DNA from: Prochlorococcus marinus str. GP2
Lineage (GTDB): Bacteria > Cyanobacteriota > Cyanobacteriia > PCC-6307 > Cyanobiaceae
NCBI RefSeq assembly: GCF_000759885.1
Contig: NZ_JNAH01000007.1
Location: forward strand, 62,001 to 126,000
Reading direction: 5' to 3'
DNA length: 64,000 nt
The notes under the pieces are model-generated. The model saw only the letters and a list, made by a program, of their open reading frames with translations. It was not told the origin of the DNA and did no database searches. Positions 8,200-16,758 of this stretch are shown in pieces (positions within the stretch are counted from its first letter, which is position 1; every line of letters starts with the position of its first letter). Both the position numbers and the translations under genes were made by a program.

Positions 8200-8865
8200 C
8201 TAGCTTCCTAGTAATCTTAGAAAGTTTGAATAAGATTTAAAAATAAGATCTAATTCATCAGATCTCCCATTTTTCGCTAAGATCCCTCTCGCACCTGCAT
8301 CAAGATCAAATAAATATTCTCTCTCTTCAATACTTTTGACATAACTTTCAATCCAACCAATAAATACAAGTCTTTCTCCCTGAGTAACTTCTTGTATAGA
8401 GTGAAGATATGTACTTGGGTATATTAATATTTGGCCAGCATTTAGTTTAAATGTATTTTTGGAATTAATATTTTCAATTATTAGTTCGCCCCCTTCATAT
8501 GAATCTACATTACTTAGAAAGAGTGTAAATGATAAATCCGCTCTACCAGTAGACATAAAAGTGTTGTCTATATGTCGACCATATTTCATTCCCTTTTTTG
8601 ATTTAGTAAAAATTGTTCCATGTATTTTCTTACTAAGTGAAAAACTTTTTATAAGTTGATCTTTATTTAACTTTTCAATTATGAATTTAGTAAATTTTTT
8701 TGAAACTTCAGATTCTCTACTAAGTTGGATATTATTCTTGACTTTAGATGCATGAGATCCTGCAGTTTTTCTTCCATCTTCCCAATCTTGATTATATTTA
8801 TCTAATTCTTTTTTTATCAAATTTATTTCTTCAGTGGTCAAAAACTGATGAGTCAAATAGTTCAT
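8200..8865 (-). CDS. piuC: Fe(II)/2-oxoglutarate-dependent PKHX-type dioxygenase (PiuC family)
   Basis: A 221-residue dioxygenase of the PiuC/YbiX family, associated in many bacteria with iron uptake systems. The iron-binding facial triad is visible as H-x-D in YGRHIDNTFM and a distal H in YLHSIQEV, with the 2-oxoglutarate-binding arginine in GERLVFIGW. The N-terminus NYLTHQFLTTEEINLIKKEL and DGRKTAGSHASKVKNNIQL block are family-typical. It is divergently arranged with the iron-binding protein gene at 8966 (100 bases apart), so they may share a regulatory region. The natural substrate is not established. Confidence 0.9.
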   Translation of the reverse strand: MNYLTHQFLTTEEINLIKKELDKYNQDWEDGRKTAGSHASKVKNNIQLSRESEVSKKFTKFIIEKLNKDQLIKSFSLSKKIHGTIFTKSKKGMKYGRHIDNTFMSTGRADLSFTLFLSNVDSYEGGELIIENINSKNTFKLNAGQILIYPSTYLHSIQEVTQGERLVFIGWIESYVKSIEEREYLFDLDAGARGILAKNGRSDELDLIFKSYSNFLRLLGS

Positions 8866-8965
8866 ATTTTATATAAAATGATACAAGTTAATGTATAGAA
8901 GATAGCTTTAAAGATTCTTACTGTGTTGGTAGGTATAAAGTAACCATAGATACTAATTTAAAAAA

Positions 8966-9988
8966 GTGCAAAAACTTAAAAAATTTATTTATTCTGCTTT
9001 AGCTTGTACTTTTCTAGTGAATGTTTATTTACCTGCTAATTCAACAGAAAAAGAAGTTAGAGTTTATTCAGGCAGACATTACAATACAGATAGAAATGTT
9101 TATAAAAAATTTGCAGAGGAAACTGGCATTAAAGTTCGATTAATTGAGGCAGCTGGGATCTCATTATTAGAGAGATTAAAAAGAGAAGGTAGAAACTCCC
9201 AAGCTGACTTAATTTTGCTAGTTGATGCAGCAAGAATAACTAACGCCGCAAAAGCTGGTTTATTACAGAGCATTAATTCAACTAGTCTGGAAGATGATGT
9301 CCCTAATGGACTAAAAGATCCAAGAAAGCAATGGTACGCTTTAACAAGAAGAGTAAGAGTTATGGTGGCCAATCCAAAAGTTGTGGATGTGAGTAAAATA
9401 AAAGATTATACCGATTTGGCGGACCCTTCTTTAAAAGGAAAAGTATGTTTAAGGAATAGAAAAAGTCCTTATAATCAATCTTTAGTATCTAATCAAATAA
9501 TTAATAAAGGTACAGAGTCTACAAAAAATTGGCTTAATGGGATGATTTCAAATGTTTCACAACCTTTTTTCCCAGGTGATATTTCAATTGTTAGAGCAGT
9601 TTCTAAAAGAAAATGTGGTATTGGAATTGTTAATCACTACTATGTAGCACGAATGTTAGCAGGCGTTAATGGCAGAAGAGATGCTTTATATGCAAAAAAA
9701 ACAACAGTACTTACTCCTAACCCCGCGCATGTAAATATTAGTGCTGGAGGAATTGCAAAATATGCAGCAAATAAAGATAACGCAATTAAGTTACTTGAAT
9801 TCTTAGCCTCTCCGGTAGGAAGTACAGGTTTAGCTGCTCCAACTTTTGAACATCCTTTGAGGGAAGTTAATCAGAATGAAATAGTAAAAAACTTTGGAGA
9901 TTTTATGCCTGATAATGTGTCTATGGAAGAACTTGGAGAAAAGAATTCACTTGCAATTAAAATGATGAAAGACGCAGGTTGGGAATAA
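8966..9988 (+). CDS. futA: Iron(III) ABC transporter substrate-binding protein FutA/IdiA
   Basis: A 340-residue periplasmic ferric-iron binding protein. Residues 1-27 are a signal peptide (KKFIYSALACTFLVNVYLPANS). The mature start VRVYSGRHYNTDRNVYKKFAEETGIKVRLIEA is diagnostic of the FutA/IdiA/FbpA family; the tyrosine-rich region VNHYYVARMLAG holds the paired iron-ligand tyrosines. It starts at GTG 8966, the only start before the signal peptide. Permease and ATPase genes are not adjacent, as is common in Prochlorococcus. Expression is known to rise under iron limitation in this family. Confidence 0.94.
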   Translation: MQKLKKFIYSALACTFLVNVYLPANSTEKEVRVYSGRHYNTDRNVYKKFAEETGIKVRLIEAAGISLLERLKREGRNSQADLILLVDAARITNAAKAGLLQSINSTSLEDDVPNGLKDPRKQWYALTRRVRVMVANPKVVDVSKIKDYTDLADPSLKGKVCLRNRKSPYNQSLVSNQIINKGTESTKNWLNGMISNVSQPFFPGDISIVRAVSKRKCGIGIVNHYYVARMLAGVNGRRDALYAKKTTVLTPNPAHVNISAGGIAKYAANKDNAIKLLEFLASPVGSTGLAAPTFEHPLREVNQNEIVKNFGDFMPDNVSMEELGEKNSLAIKMMKDAGWE

Positions 9989-10050
9989 ACCTAATCATTA
10001 GATAAAGTTAGGATTGTAAATATTAATTTTTTATATAGTTGTTGAATTTT

Positions 10051-10135
10051 GGAGAGGTGGCTGAGTGGTCGAAAGCGAACGACTCGAAATCGTTTAATAG
10101 GAAACTATTCGTGGGTTCGAATCCCACCCTCTCCG
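10051..10135 (+). tRNA. tRNA-Ser (anticodon CGA)
   Basis: An 85-base class II tRNA. The acceptor arm pairs GGAGAGG (10051-10057) with CCTCTCC (10128-10134), with discriminator G. The anticodon stem AACGA/TCGTT encloses the loop CTCGAAA, giving anticodon CGA at 10085-10087. A long variable arm and the T-loop GGTTCGAATCC follow, as in serine tRNAs. CCA is not encoded. A degenerate copy of its 3' end lies at 11120-11147. Confidence 0.97.
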
Positions 10136-10144
10136 TATTAATAA

Positions 10145-10984
10145 TTAATTCCTTATGTACCAGGAATCAAATTGAGTTTGCTGAGGGAAAAATCTTTTAT
10201 AGTTGTTTTCCTTAAATAAATTATCTAGATTTTTTTGTGCAGATGTGAAATTATGTTCCACAGTTACAATTTTAGGACCATATTTTTCAAAGTTAAATTT
10301 TGACAGAATTAATAGCTCACTGCCCTCTGTGTCAACAGACATATAGTCTATTTTTTCACCGTTAAAGTGTTTAATGAAAACATCATTTAGTGAAATTGTC
10401 GGAACTTTTACTGTAAAGCCTTCTTCATTTCTTGCTTTTGTATTGCCTGGCATTGATTCAATGTCTGACTCTTTAAATTCGTTGATAGTTGAAAAAACCC
10501 CTTTGTTTGAAACAAAAAAGTCTATCATTTCTCCACTTTCTGAGTATATACATTCATTTATTATTTTTGTTCTTGGACGATTTTCTTTTAAGCTTTTTTT
10601 CCATTGAGGACTAGGTTCTGCAAGGACACCTTCCCATTCAAAGTTTTTTTCAAGTAAATAGCTATTTGAAAGCTCTTTGCCATTTGTTGCTCCAAATTCT
10701 AAAAATCTGCCCTTTCTCTTATTCCCTAATTTAAAAAGTACAAAGAGATCTTGAAATAATTGTGAATGGGATATTTCCCTATTTTTAAATATGAAACTAT
10801 AAAAATCTAATAACTCTTGATTATACTTATTTAATGATTTAGTTAAATCATAGAATTTGGGAATGAATATTTGATTTTTTAATGCATTTTGCAAATTAAT
10901 AATATATTTCAGAGTATTTTCATCAATGAAAGATGATTTCCCATCATTAAAGTTTATTTTGAATTTTTTAGCTTTTTTATCCAT
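10145..10984 (-). CDS. FkbM-family methyltransferase
   Basis: About 279 residues, a class I methyltransferase of the FkbM family. SAM-binding motif I appears as RFLEFGATNGKELSNSYLLEK, followed by WEGVLAEPSPQW, and the family hallmark IDYMSVDTEGSELLILSKF then IVTVEHNF lies near the C-terminus. FkbM enzymes O-methylate sugars or polyketides; in picocyanobacteria they sit mostly in surface-polysaccharide or variable islands. I chose ATG at 10984 over the TTG eight codons upstream. The gene lies between tRNA-Ser and a degenerate tRNA-Ser 3' copy, which suggests acquisition as a small island; it is convergent to the tRNA. Confidence 0.85.
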   Translation of the reverse strand: MDKKAKKFKINFNDGKSSFIDENTLKYIINLQNALKNQIFIPKFYDLTKSLNKYNQELLDFYSFIFKNREISHSQLFQDLFVLFKLGNKRKGRFLEFGATNGKELSNSYLLEKNFEWEGVLAEPSPQWKKSLKENRPRTKIINECIYSESGEMIDFFVSNKGVFSTINEFKESDIESMPGNTKARNEEGFTVKVPTISLNDVFIKHFNGEKIDYMSVDTEGSELLILSKFNFEKYGPKIVTVEHNFTSAQKNLDNLFKENNYKRFFPQQTQFDSWYIRN

Positions 10985-11119
10985 TTCAACTCTATTAATA
11001 AATAACAATAATGATATACCAACCTTATAGGTGAAAAGTTTTTTATGAAGTATGTTGTGGGATTATCAAATATGAGTTGATTTTCTTTCATTAATGTTCC
11101 CATAATTGATTATTTGTTC

Positions 11120-11147
11120 TGAGTTCTACTTCTAAACTCTCCGTATT
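11120..11147 (+). repeat. Degenerate direct repeat of the tRNA-Ser 3' end
   Basis: This 28-base stretch matches 10112-10139 (T arm, acceptor end and first flanking bases of tRNA-Ser) at 21 of 28 positions without gaps. The last 11 bases, CTCTCCGTATT, are identical. Such partial tRNA copies mark the far end of tRNA-targeted integrations. The surrounding 10985-11368 gap otherwise shows no gene. Confidence 0.6.
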
Positions 11148-11368
11148 TATATAAAGGCAAATTTAGTAAAATATAGTTTAGTCCAGCTTCTAAAATAATT
11201 GGTATGGAAAAGGAAAATCAGTAAATTGCCTAAGTCAGGCAAACATAAAACAAATCACAACTAATATTAAGAGTCTCAGAAGTAATATTATAGTATTAGA
11301 GAAATTTTTGAATACTAATATTTTGATTGGTTTTCTATTTTTCTTGCGATATTATTTTAAAATCTGAA

Positions 11369-12094
11369 ATGAAAAATAAAGGGGAAGTCCTTACTCAAAA
11401 TAGAATTGGATTTGAGAACATAAATGTTGCATTGGGTGTTCTTTATAGAGAGTGGTATGAACTTATAGCGCAACAACTTTCTAATGAACAGGGCATGAAC
11501 CTTGAATTAGGTTGCGGAGCAAGCTTTATAGACGAAATAATTAAAAATATTAAAAAATCAGATATTTTTTTAAACTCAAATACTGATTTAAAAATAGATG
11601 CAATGGAGGTAGGAATAAGATTTGAGAATGAAATATCGAACTTAATTTTAATTAATGTTTTTCATCACATAAGTAATCCTGAATTATTTTTAAGGTCAGC
11701 AGAAAAATCTCTTGTTTCAGGCGGAAGAATAATTATGGTTGAACCTAGCAATAATATTTGGAGTAGATTGATCTATAAATTAGTTGGACACGAAAAGTTT
11801 GATACAGAACAAAAAACTTGGAAGTTTGAATCAAATGATCCTTTATTAGATTCAAATCAAGCACTTTCATGGATAATTTTTAAAAGAGACTTTAAAAAAT
11901 TTAAAAAATTATTTCCTAAATTTTCTCTTCTCAAAAAGAAAAGTATGATGCCTTTTTCTTATTTATTAAGTGGAGGACATACTTATAATTCGAAAGTTGG
12001 TAAAGTGTTTATCAAAATAATTAGAAAAATAGAACAAATTCTTTTTGACAAGAAATTTGGAATTTTTGACCTTATATGCATAGAAAAGCACTGA
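11369..12094 (+). CDS. Class I SAM-dependent methyltransferase
   Basis: About 241 residues. Motif I is the clear NLELGCGASFIDEIIK, the motif IV/V region is SNLILINVFHHISNPELFLRSAEKSLVSGGRIIMVEPS, as in type 11 methyltransferases acting on small molecules or lipids. I start it at ATG 11369 (MKNKGEVLTQ); the open frame extends 14 codons upstream without a better signal. Its 3' end overlaps the next gene by 19 bases in another frame, implying cotranslation. It lies just beyond the tRNA-Ser remnant, so it may belong to the same variable region. Substrate unknown. Confidence 0.8.
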   Translation: MKNKGEVLTQNRIGFENINVALGVLYREWYELIAQQLSNEQGMNLELGCGASFIDEIIKNIKKSDIFLNSNTDLKIDAMEVGIRFENEISNLILINVFHHISNPELFLRSAEKSLVSGGRIIMVEPSNNIWSRLIYKLVGHEKFDTEQKTWKFESNDPLLDSNQALSWIIFKRDFKKFKKLFPKFSLLKKKSMMPFSYLLSGGHTYNSKVGKVFIKIIRKIEQILFDKKFGIFDLICIEKH

Positions 12095-12627
12095 ATTTGA
12101 AATCGATAATCTTTAAGACCCTTTTTTTGTATTTAGTTATTTATTTTGTTGCACTTATATTTAGATATAGTTACGATTTTGATTCTTTATTAAATAATTT
12201 TCAATATAAATATTTAATATTTTTGAATGTGATCTCTATATCTTTAGGTTTACCTTTATCAATTATTTTTGACATTATATTAATTAAGTTTTTTGGTTTA
12301 GATTATGTTTTCTTTTTTTCTCCTGTATTAACATTTTTAGGAGTAGTTCAAGTTTTGATTTTAAGAAAAATTAAGTTTAAGATTTCTAGGAGCATATTAT
12401 TTTTTAAAAATCCTAAAAAAAATAGCCTTTATAAATTTTTTAAAAAAGTTACCTTTAAACCGCTTTATATCTTAATCATAAGAACTTTCCCGGTTTTACC
12501 TTTCTTCTTAGGTAGTTATTTTATTGCCTCTTCTAAAAGTAAAAAAAGGATCATATTAATAAATTCATTTTTGGGTTCATTTTTTTATTATCTTTTTTTG
12601 TTTTTTATAATTTGGAGTGCTAACTAA
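12076..12627 (+). CDS. Integral membrane protein, possibly VTT/DedA-like
   Basis: A 183-residue, strongly hydrophobic protein with about five transmembrane segments (roughly residues 12-30, 46-66, 72-93, 130-150, 160-180). The arrangement of a small-residue loop GLPLSIIFDIIL and later IIRTFPVLPFFLGSYFIAS, with an R-x-x-P-x-x-P-like element, recalls the VTT domain of DedA/TVP38 membrane proteins, known as lipid scramblases or transporters. That match is weak. It overlaps the upstream methyltransferase by 19 bases, so the two probably act in one pathway, perhaps on a membrane lipid. Confidence 0.65.
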   Translation: MHRKALNLKSIIFKTLFLYLVIYFVALIFRYSYDFDSLLNNFQYKYLIFLNVISISLGLPLSIIFDIILIKFFGLDYVFFFSPVLTFLGVVQVLILRKIKFKISRSILFFKNPKKNSLYKFFKKVTFKPLYILIIRTFPVLPFFLGSYFIASSKSKKRIILINSFLGSFFYYLFLFFIIWSAN

Positions 12628-12860
12628 TGATTTATTCATGAAAATCTTTTGATTTTTGTTATTAATAATTAACCATGTGGAACTTTTTTTATTAATTGAT
12701 ATGTTCAACATTAATAAAAAATTGGTCATTATAAAATCTAATTTGAGAATGAATGAATAGGGACCGCATTAAACTTATCCATAGCTAATAGAAATAGCTC
12801 TGCTAAAGAGATATTCAACCTAGTTATAATTAATATTATGACTTTGTAAGTATAGGAAAA
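12628..12860. other. Intergenic region with GAATAGGGA motif
   Basis: This 233-base gap has no convincing gene. At about 12751-12770 ATGAATGAATAGGGACCG forms a three-codon ORF (M-N-E-stop) and resembles the leader at 51337-51357, where ATG-ACA-TGG-GAA-TAG-GGA-ACG occurs. No terminator for the 12076 gene is obvious. Confidence 0.35.
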
Positions 12861-13112
12861 TTAGTTTTCCCAAAAGGGATCTGTGGTTAAAGACACGCTT
12901 AAAATAGATTTGTTTTTACTTTTAATATCATTTATACAAGCCCTTATCGTCTCGCCATTAACATCTATTTCACAGGCACCACAACTTCCTGTTAAACAGC
13001 CAGAAGGAATTTCTAAACCTGCTTTTTTTGCAGTAGAGAACCAATCATCTCCCTCAGAAGCGTATGTCTCGTTATTATTTGGCCATCTGATCTTAATTTT
13101 TATTTTTTTCAA
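12861..13112 (-). CDS. Small 2Fe-2S ferredoxin
   Basis: An 83-residue soluble protein with a plant-type ferredoxin fold. The cluster ligands are C39, C44, C47 and C59 (GCLTGSCGAC...RACI). C-x4-C-x2-C is standard, but the last spacer is only 11 residues instead of about 29 in photosynthetic ferredoxin, closer to the spacing in SdhB-like iron-sulfur domains. The start ATG overlaps the cobQ stop by 4 bases (ATGA), so it is translated from the cobQ message. An electron-donor role linked to cobalamin chemistry is possible but not shown. Confidence 0.85.
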   Translation of the reverse strand: MKKIKIKIRWPNNNETYASEGDDWFSTAKKAGLEIPSGCLTGSCGACEIDVNGETIRACINDIKSKNKSILSVSLTTDPFWEN

Positions 13113-14638
13113 CTTTGTAAGGATGAGATATTTAAATGTTTATCAAATTCATTCGCAAGTTTATTAATAATCAATTCCCTTTTCATTTTATAAGATATAG
13201 ATTTTTCATTTAATATTGGTAGTTTTCTATGCCTTTTAATTAAATTTATGTATTGGTCTCTCCATTTGTCATTTTCAAAAATCCCGTGGATATATGTGCC
13301 AGCAACAGTACCGCCATCATTATTTTCTTTGTACCAACCTAGATCTAAGTCCTTGAAAATAGGATTAATCTTTGATGAATTTTGCTTTTTATCAAATTCA
13401 GTTTGACCATTATGAATTTCAAATCCATTAATTTTTGATCGGCATGGCCAAATTGATTCGGATTTTATTTGACGCGTTAATTTTTTTTCAAAAAAAGTCG
13501 TTTTTAATGGCAGTAACCCAATGCCTTTAATTTTTTGTTCAGAATAACTTTTGGGACCCTCCTTGCAATAAGGATCTTCTAGTGTTGTTCCTAACATTTG
13601 TAACCCTCCACATATACCAATAATATTTCCTTTGTTATTTGAATATTCCCTTATGTCCTTAGATAAGCCAGAATTTTCAAGAAATATTTGATCTTTAATA
13701 GTTTGTTTACTACCAGGCAGAATAATGAAGTCATACTTACTCAAGTTTTGTGATTCCCTAATCCATTCAATTAAAATTGTTTCTTCATTCTCCAATGGAT
13801 CGAAATCTGAGAAGTTACTTATAGATGGTAATTTTATAATTCCTACTTTGATATCAGGATTTTTGAAAAGTGATTTTTTTTCTAGTAAATCTAGAGAATC
13901 CTCTGGAGGAAATGAATCATTCAGCCATGGAATAATTCCAATAACAGGGATTTTAGTTTTATTCTCTATCCATTTTTTCCCGTCTTCAAATAATGAGAGG
14001 TCTCCTCTGAATCTATTTATAATAATTCCTTTAATAAGTTTTTTTTCTTCTGGCTTCATTAATTCAAGAGTTCCGATTATTTGTGCAAATACTCCTCCCC
14101 TTTCAATATCAGTAACTAAAATACAATTTGCCTTTAAATACGTTGCAATTCTTAAATTAGTAAGATCTCTATGAATTAAATTCATTTCCACTGGACTGCC
14201 AGCTCCTTCGATAATCAAACGACAATTTGGGCTTTTTTTATAAATAGAATATAGACTTTTTTTAATAACTTCCCAACCTGGGATAAACCAATCTTGGTAG
14301 TAATTTATGGCGGTTGTTATTCCCACACTTTTTCCAAGGTGAATCACCTCGCTTATTGAATTGCCTTGAGGTTTTAATAAAATGGGATTCATCTCTGCAG
14401 AGGGATTAATACCACAGGCAAAAGCTTGAAGTGCTTGTGAATATGCCATCTCCCCACCTTCCCAGTCAACCCATGCGTTGTTACTCATGTTTTGACCTTT
14501 AAAAGGTATTGGTTCTTCTCCTGAATTTTTAAGAATCCTGCAAATAGCAGTAACTGTTAACGATTTTCCCGCTCCACTTGAAGTGCCTAGGACCATTATT
14601 GGTTTCTTTATTTCATGTAATTGTTCGTCTAATTCCAT
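13109..14638 (-). CDS. cobQ: Cobyric acid synthase
   Basis: A 509-residue ATP-dependent amidotransferase that amidates four carboxylates of adenosylcobyrinic acid diamide in B12 synthesis. The N-terminal P-loop-like segment is VLGTSSGAGKSLTVTAICRIL, followed by KGQNMSNNAWV and the characteristic ILLKPQGNSISEVI. The C-terminal type 1 glutaminase domain has the nucleophile in GNIIGICGGLQMLG and the histidine in AGTYIHGIFEND. Prochlorococcus makes pseudocobalamin, so this is expected core metabolism. The downstream ferredoxin overlaps its stop. Confidence 0.96.
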   Translation of the reverse strand: MELDEQLHEIKKPIMVLGTSSGAGKSLTVTAICRILKNSGEEPIPFKGQNMSNNAWVDWEGGEMAYSQALQAFACGINPSAEMNPILLKPQGNSISEVIHLGKSVGITTAINYYQDWFIPGWEVIKKSLYSIYKKSPNCRLIIEGAGSPVEMNLIHRDLTNLRIATYLKANCILVTDIERGGVFAQIIGTLELMKPEEKKLIKGIIINRFRGDLSLFEDGKKWIENKTKIPVIGIIPWLNDSFPPEDSLDLLEKKSLFKNPDIKVGIIKLPSISNFSDFDPLENEETILIEWIRESQNLSKYDFIILPGSKQTIKDQIFLENSGLSKDIREYSNNKGNIIGICGGLQMLGTTLEDPYCKEGPKSYSEQKIKGIGLLPLKTTFFEKKLTRQIKSESIWPCRSKINGFEIHNGQTEFDKKQNSSKINPIFKDLDLGWYKENNDGGTVAGTYIHGIFENDKWRDQYINLIKRHRKLPILNEKSISYKMKRELIINKLANEFDKHLNISSLQS

Positions 14639-14704
14639 TAGTAATTTATATTAATTTTACAAATTATTAATTAGTAAATTGAATTATAATTTGATTAAAA
14701 ATTT

Positions 14705-15316
14705 GTGTTAATTCTAGCCTCTGCTTCCCAATCTAGAAAGAAATTACTTGAAAATTGTCAAATTGAATTTATACAAATTTCAAGTGACTTTGATGAAACT
14801 ACTATTAAAGAAAAGAATATATTTAATTTAGCTTTGGAATTATCTTTTCAAAAGGCTAATAGATTATCTGAAAATATTCAAAACATATCATTGCCCGAAG
14901 AATTTAATTATGGTCCTTTGGAAATACTTGGGTGTGATTCAATTTTTGAATTTAAAGGAGAAGCTTATGGAAAACCATCAAATAAAGAGGAGGCATTTAT
15001 TAGATGGAAAAAAATGTCTGGAGAATCTGGATTTTTACATACTGGTCATACTTTAATAATTGGTAGTTTTAATTCAACTTCCAAAATTTTTAAAATTACT
15101 GAAATAAGAAAAAAAACAGTAAGTTCAAGAGTTTATTTTTCTTATTTGGAAGATTGGGAAATCAAGAGTTATATAGATACAAATGAACCTTTATATTGCG
15201 CAGGAGGATTTGCCTTGGAAGGGATAGGCGGCAGATATATAGAAAAAATTGAGGGTTGTTTCAGTAATGTAATGGGTTTAAGCCTGCCATGGCTCAGAGA
15301 AAATTTATATAGATAA
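14705..15316 (+). CDS. maf: Maf-like nucleoside triphosphate pyrophosphatase
   Basis: A 203-residue Maf/YceF-type protein that hydrolyses non-canonical or modified NTPs to monophosphates. The N-terminus [16 protein letters not shown] carries the conserved S-x-S-x-R-x-x-L-L motif. The region [23 protein letters not shown] matches the D-x-x-G-KP block, and C-terminal [31 protein letters not shown] is typical. Start is GTG at 14705, since the motif begins right after it. Divergent from cobQ, convergent with psbC. Confidence 0.92.
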   Translation: MLILASASQSRKKLLENCQIEFIQISSDFDETTIKEKNIFNLALELSFQKANRLSENIQNISLPEEFNYGPLEILGCDSIFEFKGEAYGKPSNKEEAFIRWKKMSGESGFLHTGHTLIIGSFNSTSKIFKITEIRKKTVSSRVYFSYLEDWEIKSYIDTNEPLYCAGGFALEGIGGRYIEKIEGCFSNVMGLSLPWLRENLYR

Positions 15317-15327
15317 TAAAATTGAGC

Positions 15328-15360
15328 AAAAAAAAACCCTATCTATAGATAGGGTTTTTA
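15328..15360. terminator. Bidirectional terminator between maf and psbC
   Basis: A perfect palindrome, AAAACCCTATCTAT/ATAGATAGGGTTTT, with an A run on one side and a T run on the other, can end transcription from both convergent genes. Confidence 0.9.
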
Positions 15361-15375
15361 AAATTGAGATAGAAA

Positions 15376-16758
15376 TTAATCTAAATCTGGCATTTCTAGA
15401 GCCGGTTCACTCTTTCTGTCGATTCCTTTTTCAAAACCAGCAGCGGCTGCTCTAGCACGTCCAGCATGCCAAAGGTGACCAATGAAAGTAAACCATCCTA
15501 GGAAGAATTGAGCTGCAGCTAACCACTGTCTTAAGTTAACGAAGTTAACAGCATTTGGCTCTGTAATGATTCCACCAACGGAATTGATGGAAGCGTTAGG
15601 AGCATGAGTCATATATTCAGCAGCTCTTCTTACCTGCCAAGGCTGAATATCATTCTGGATTTTCTCAAGGCTCAATCCGTTAGGTCCTCTTAAGGGCTCT
15701 AACCATGGGCCTCTGAAATCCCAAAATCTCATTGTTTCACCACCAAATATAATTTCACCAGTTGGAGATCTCATGAGATACTTACCTAGACCTGTTGGTC
15801 CCATGGTTGAACCTACGTTAGCTCCAATTCTTTGGTCTCTCACTAGGAAAGTAAAGCTTTGAGCTTGCGAAGCTTCAGCATTTGTTGGGCCATAAAACTC
15901 TGATGGGTAAGCAGTGTTGTTAAACCAGATGAATGTTGAAGCAATAAAACTTGCTACACAAATTCCACCGAGAGCGTAACTTAATAGTCCTTCACCATTC
16001 CAGATGAATGCTCTTCTTGCCCATCCAAATGGTTTAGTAAAGATATGGAATATTCCTCCAATAATTGCAGTAATACCCACATAAACATGACCACCCACAA
16101 TATCTTCTATGGAGTTAACACCGATTATTGAACCAGCGCCTCCCCATGGAGATCTGAATAGATAACCAAGAATAACTCTTGGATCTAACGTTGGGTTTAC
16201 AAGTCTGACTTCCCCACCACCAGGTGCCCATGTGTCATATGCACCGCCAATAAAACACCAGTTTATTGACCATGCTAGTGCACCCACACCTAAAACAATC
16301 AAATGATATCCAAGGATATTTGTCATTTGATTTTTATCTCTCCAATCAGTAGAGAAAAATGGAAAATCTTCTTCAAGTTTTTCTGGACCTGCTAATGAAT
16401 GGTAAATACCACCAAAACCAAGTACAGCGGAAGCTATCAAGTGAACCACGCCTGCTTGGAAGAAAGGCATAATATCAGTAACTTCACCACCTGGGCCTAT
16501 TCCATAGCCAAACATTGCAACGTGTGGCATACAGATTAAACCTTGCTCCCACATAGGCTTATCAAAAGTAAAATGATTAACCTCAAAGAGCATCATTGCT
16601 CCCGCCCAAAAGACTATTAGTCCAGAGTGAGCAATGTGAGCTCCTAATAAACGTCCAGATAAATTGATTAATCTAGCGTTGCCTACATACCAGGCATAAC
16701 CAGTTTCCTCAATACTTTGGTTTGGAGCTCTTAATAAATTATTAAAGGGCGTTTCCAC
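15376..16758 (-). CDS. psbC: Photosystem II CP43 chlorophyll apoprotein
   Basis: A 460-residue core antenna subunit of photosystem II that binds chlorophyll in six helices. Clear elements are [29 protein letters not shown], the large lumenal loop with [24 protein letters not shown] (the arginine in this block contacts the oxygen-evolving cluster), and the C-terminal [22 protein letters not shown] place the start at GTG 16758 (VETPFNN). A strong GAGGAGG lies 9 bases upstream, and the frame's upstream TTG has no such site. The start lies inside psbD, giving a 17-base overlap, as in plastids and cyanobacteria. Confidence 0.97.
   Translation of the reverse strand: METPFNNLLRAPNQSIEETGYAWYVGNARLINLSGRLLGAHIAHSGLIVFWAGAMMLFEVNHFTFDKPMWEQGLICMPHVAMFGYGIGPGGEVTDIMPFFQAGVVHLIASAVLGFGGIYHSLAGPEKLEEDFPFFSTDWRDKNQMTNILGYHLIVLGVGALAWSINWCFIGGAYDTWAPGGGEVRLVNPTLDPRVILGYLFRSPWGGAGSIIGVNSIEDIVGGHVYVGITAIIGGIFHIFTKPFGWARRAFIWNGEGLLSYALGGICVASFIASTFIWFNNTAYPSEFYGPTNAEASQAQSFTFLVRDQRIGANVGSTMGPTGLGKYLMRSPTGEIIFGGETMRFWDFRGPWLEPLRGPNGLSLEKIQNDIQPWQVRRAAEYMTHAPNASINSVGGIITEPNAVNFVNLRQWLAAAQFFLGWFTFIGHLWHAGRARAAAAGFEKGIDRKSEPALEMPDLD

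Noticed and set aside
11369-12860. Second tRNA-derived repeat marking a larger island
   Set aside because: No further copy of CTCTCCGTATT or T-arm sequence is visible between 11148 and 12860, so the island boundary beyond 11147 cannot be supported.
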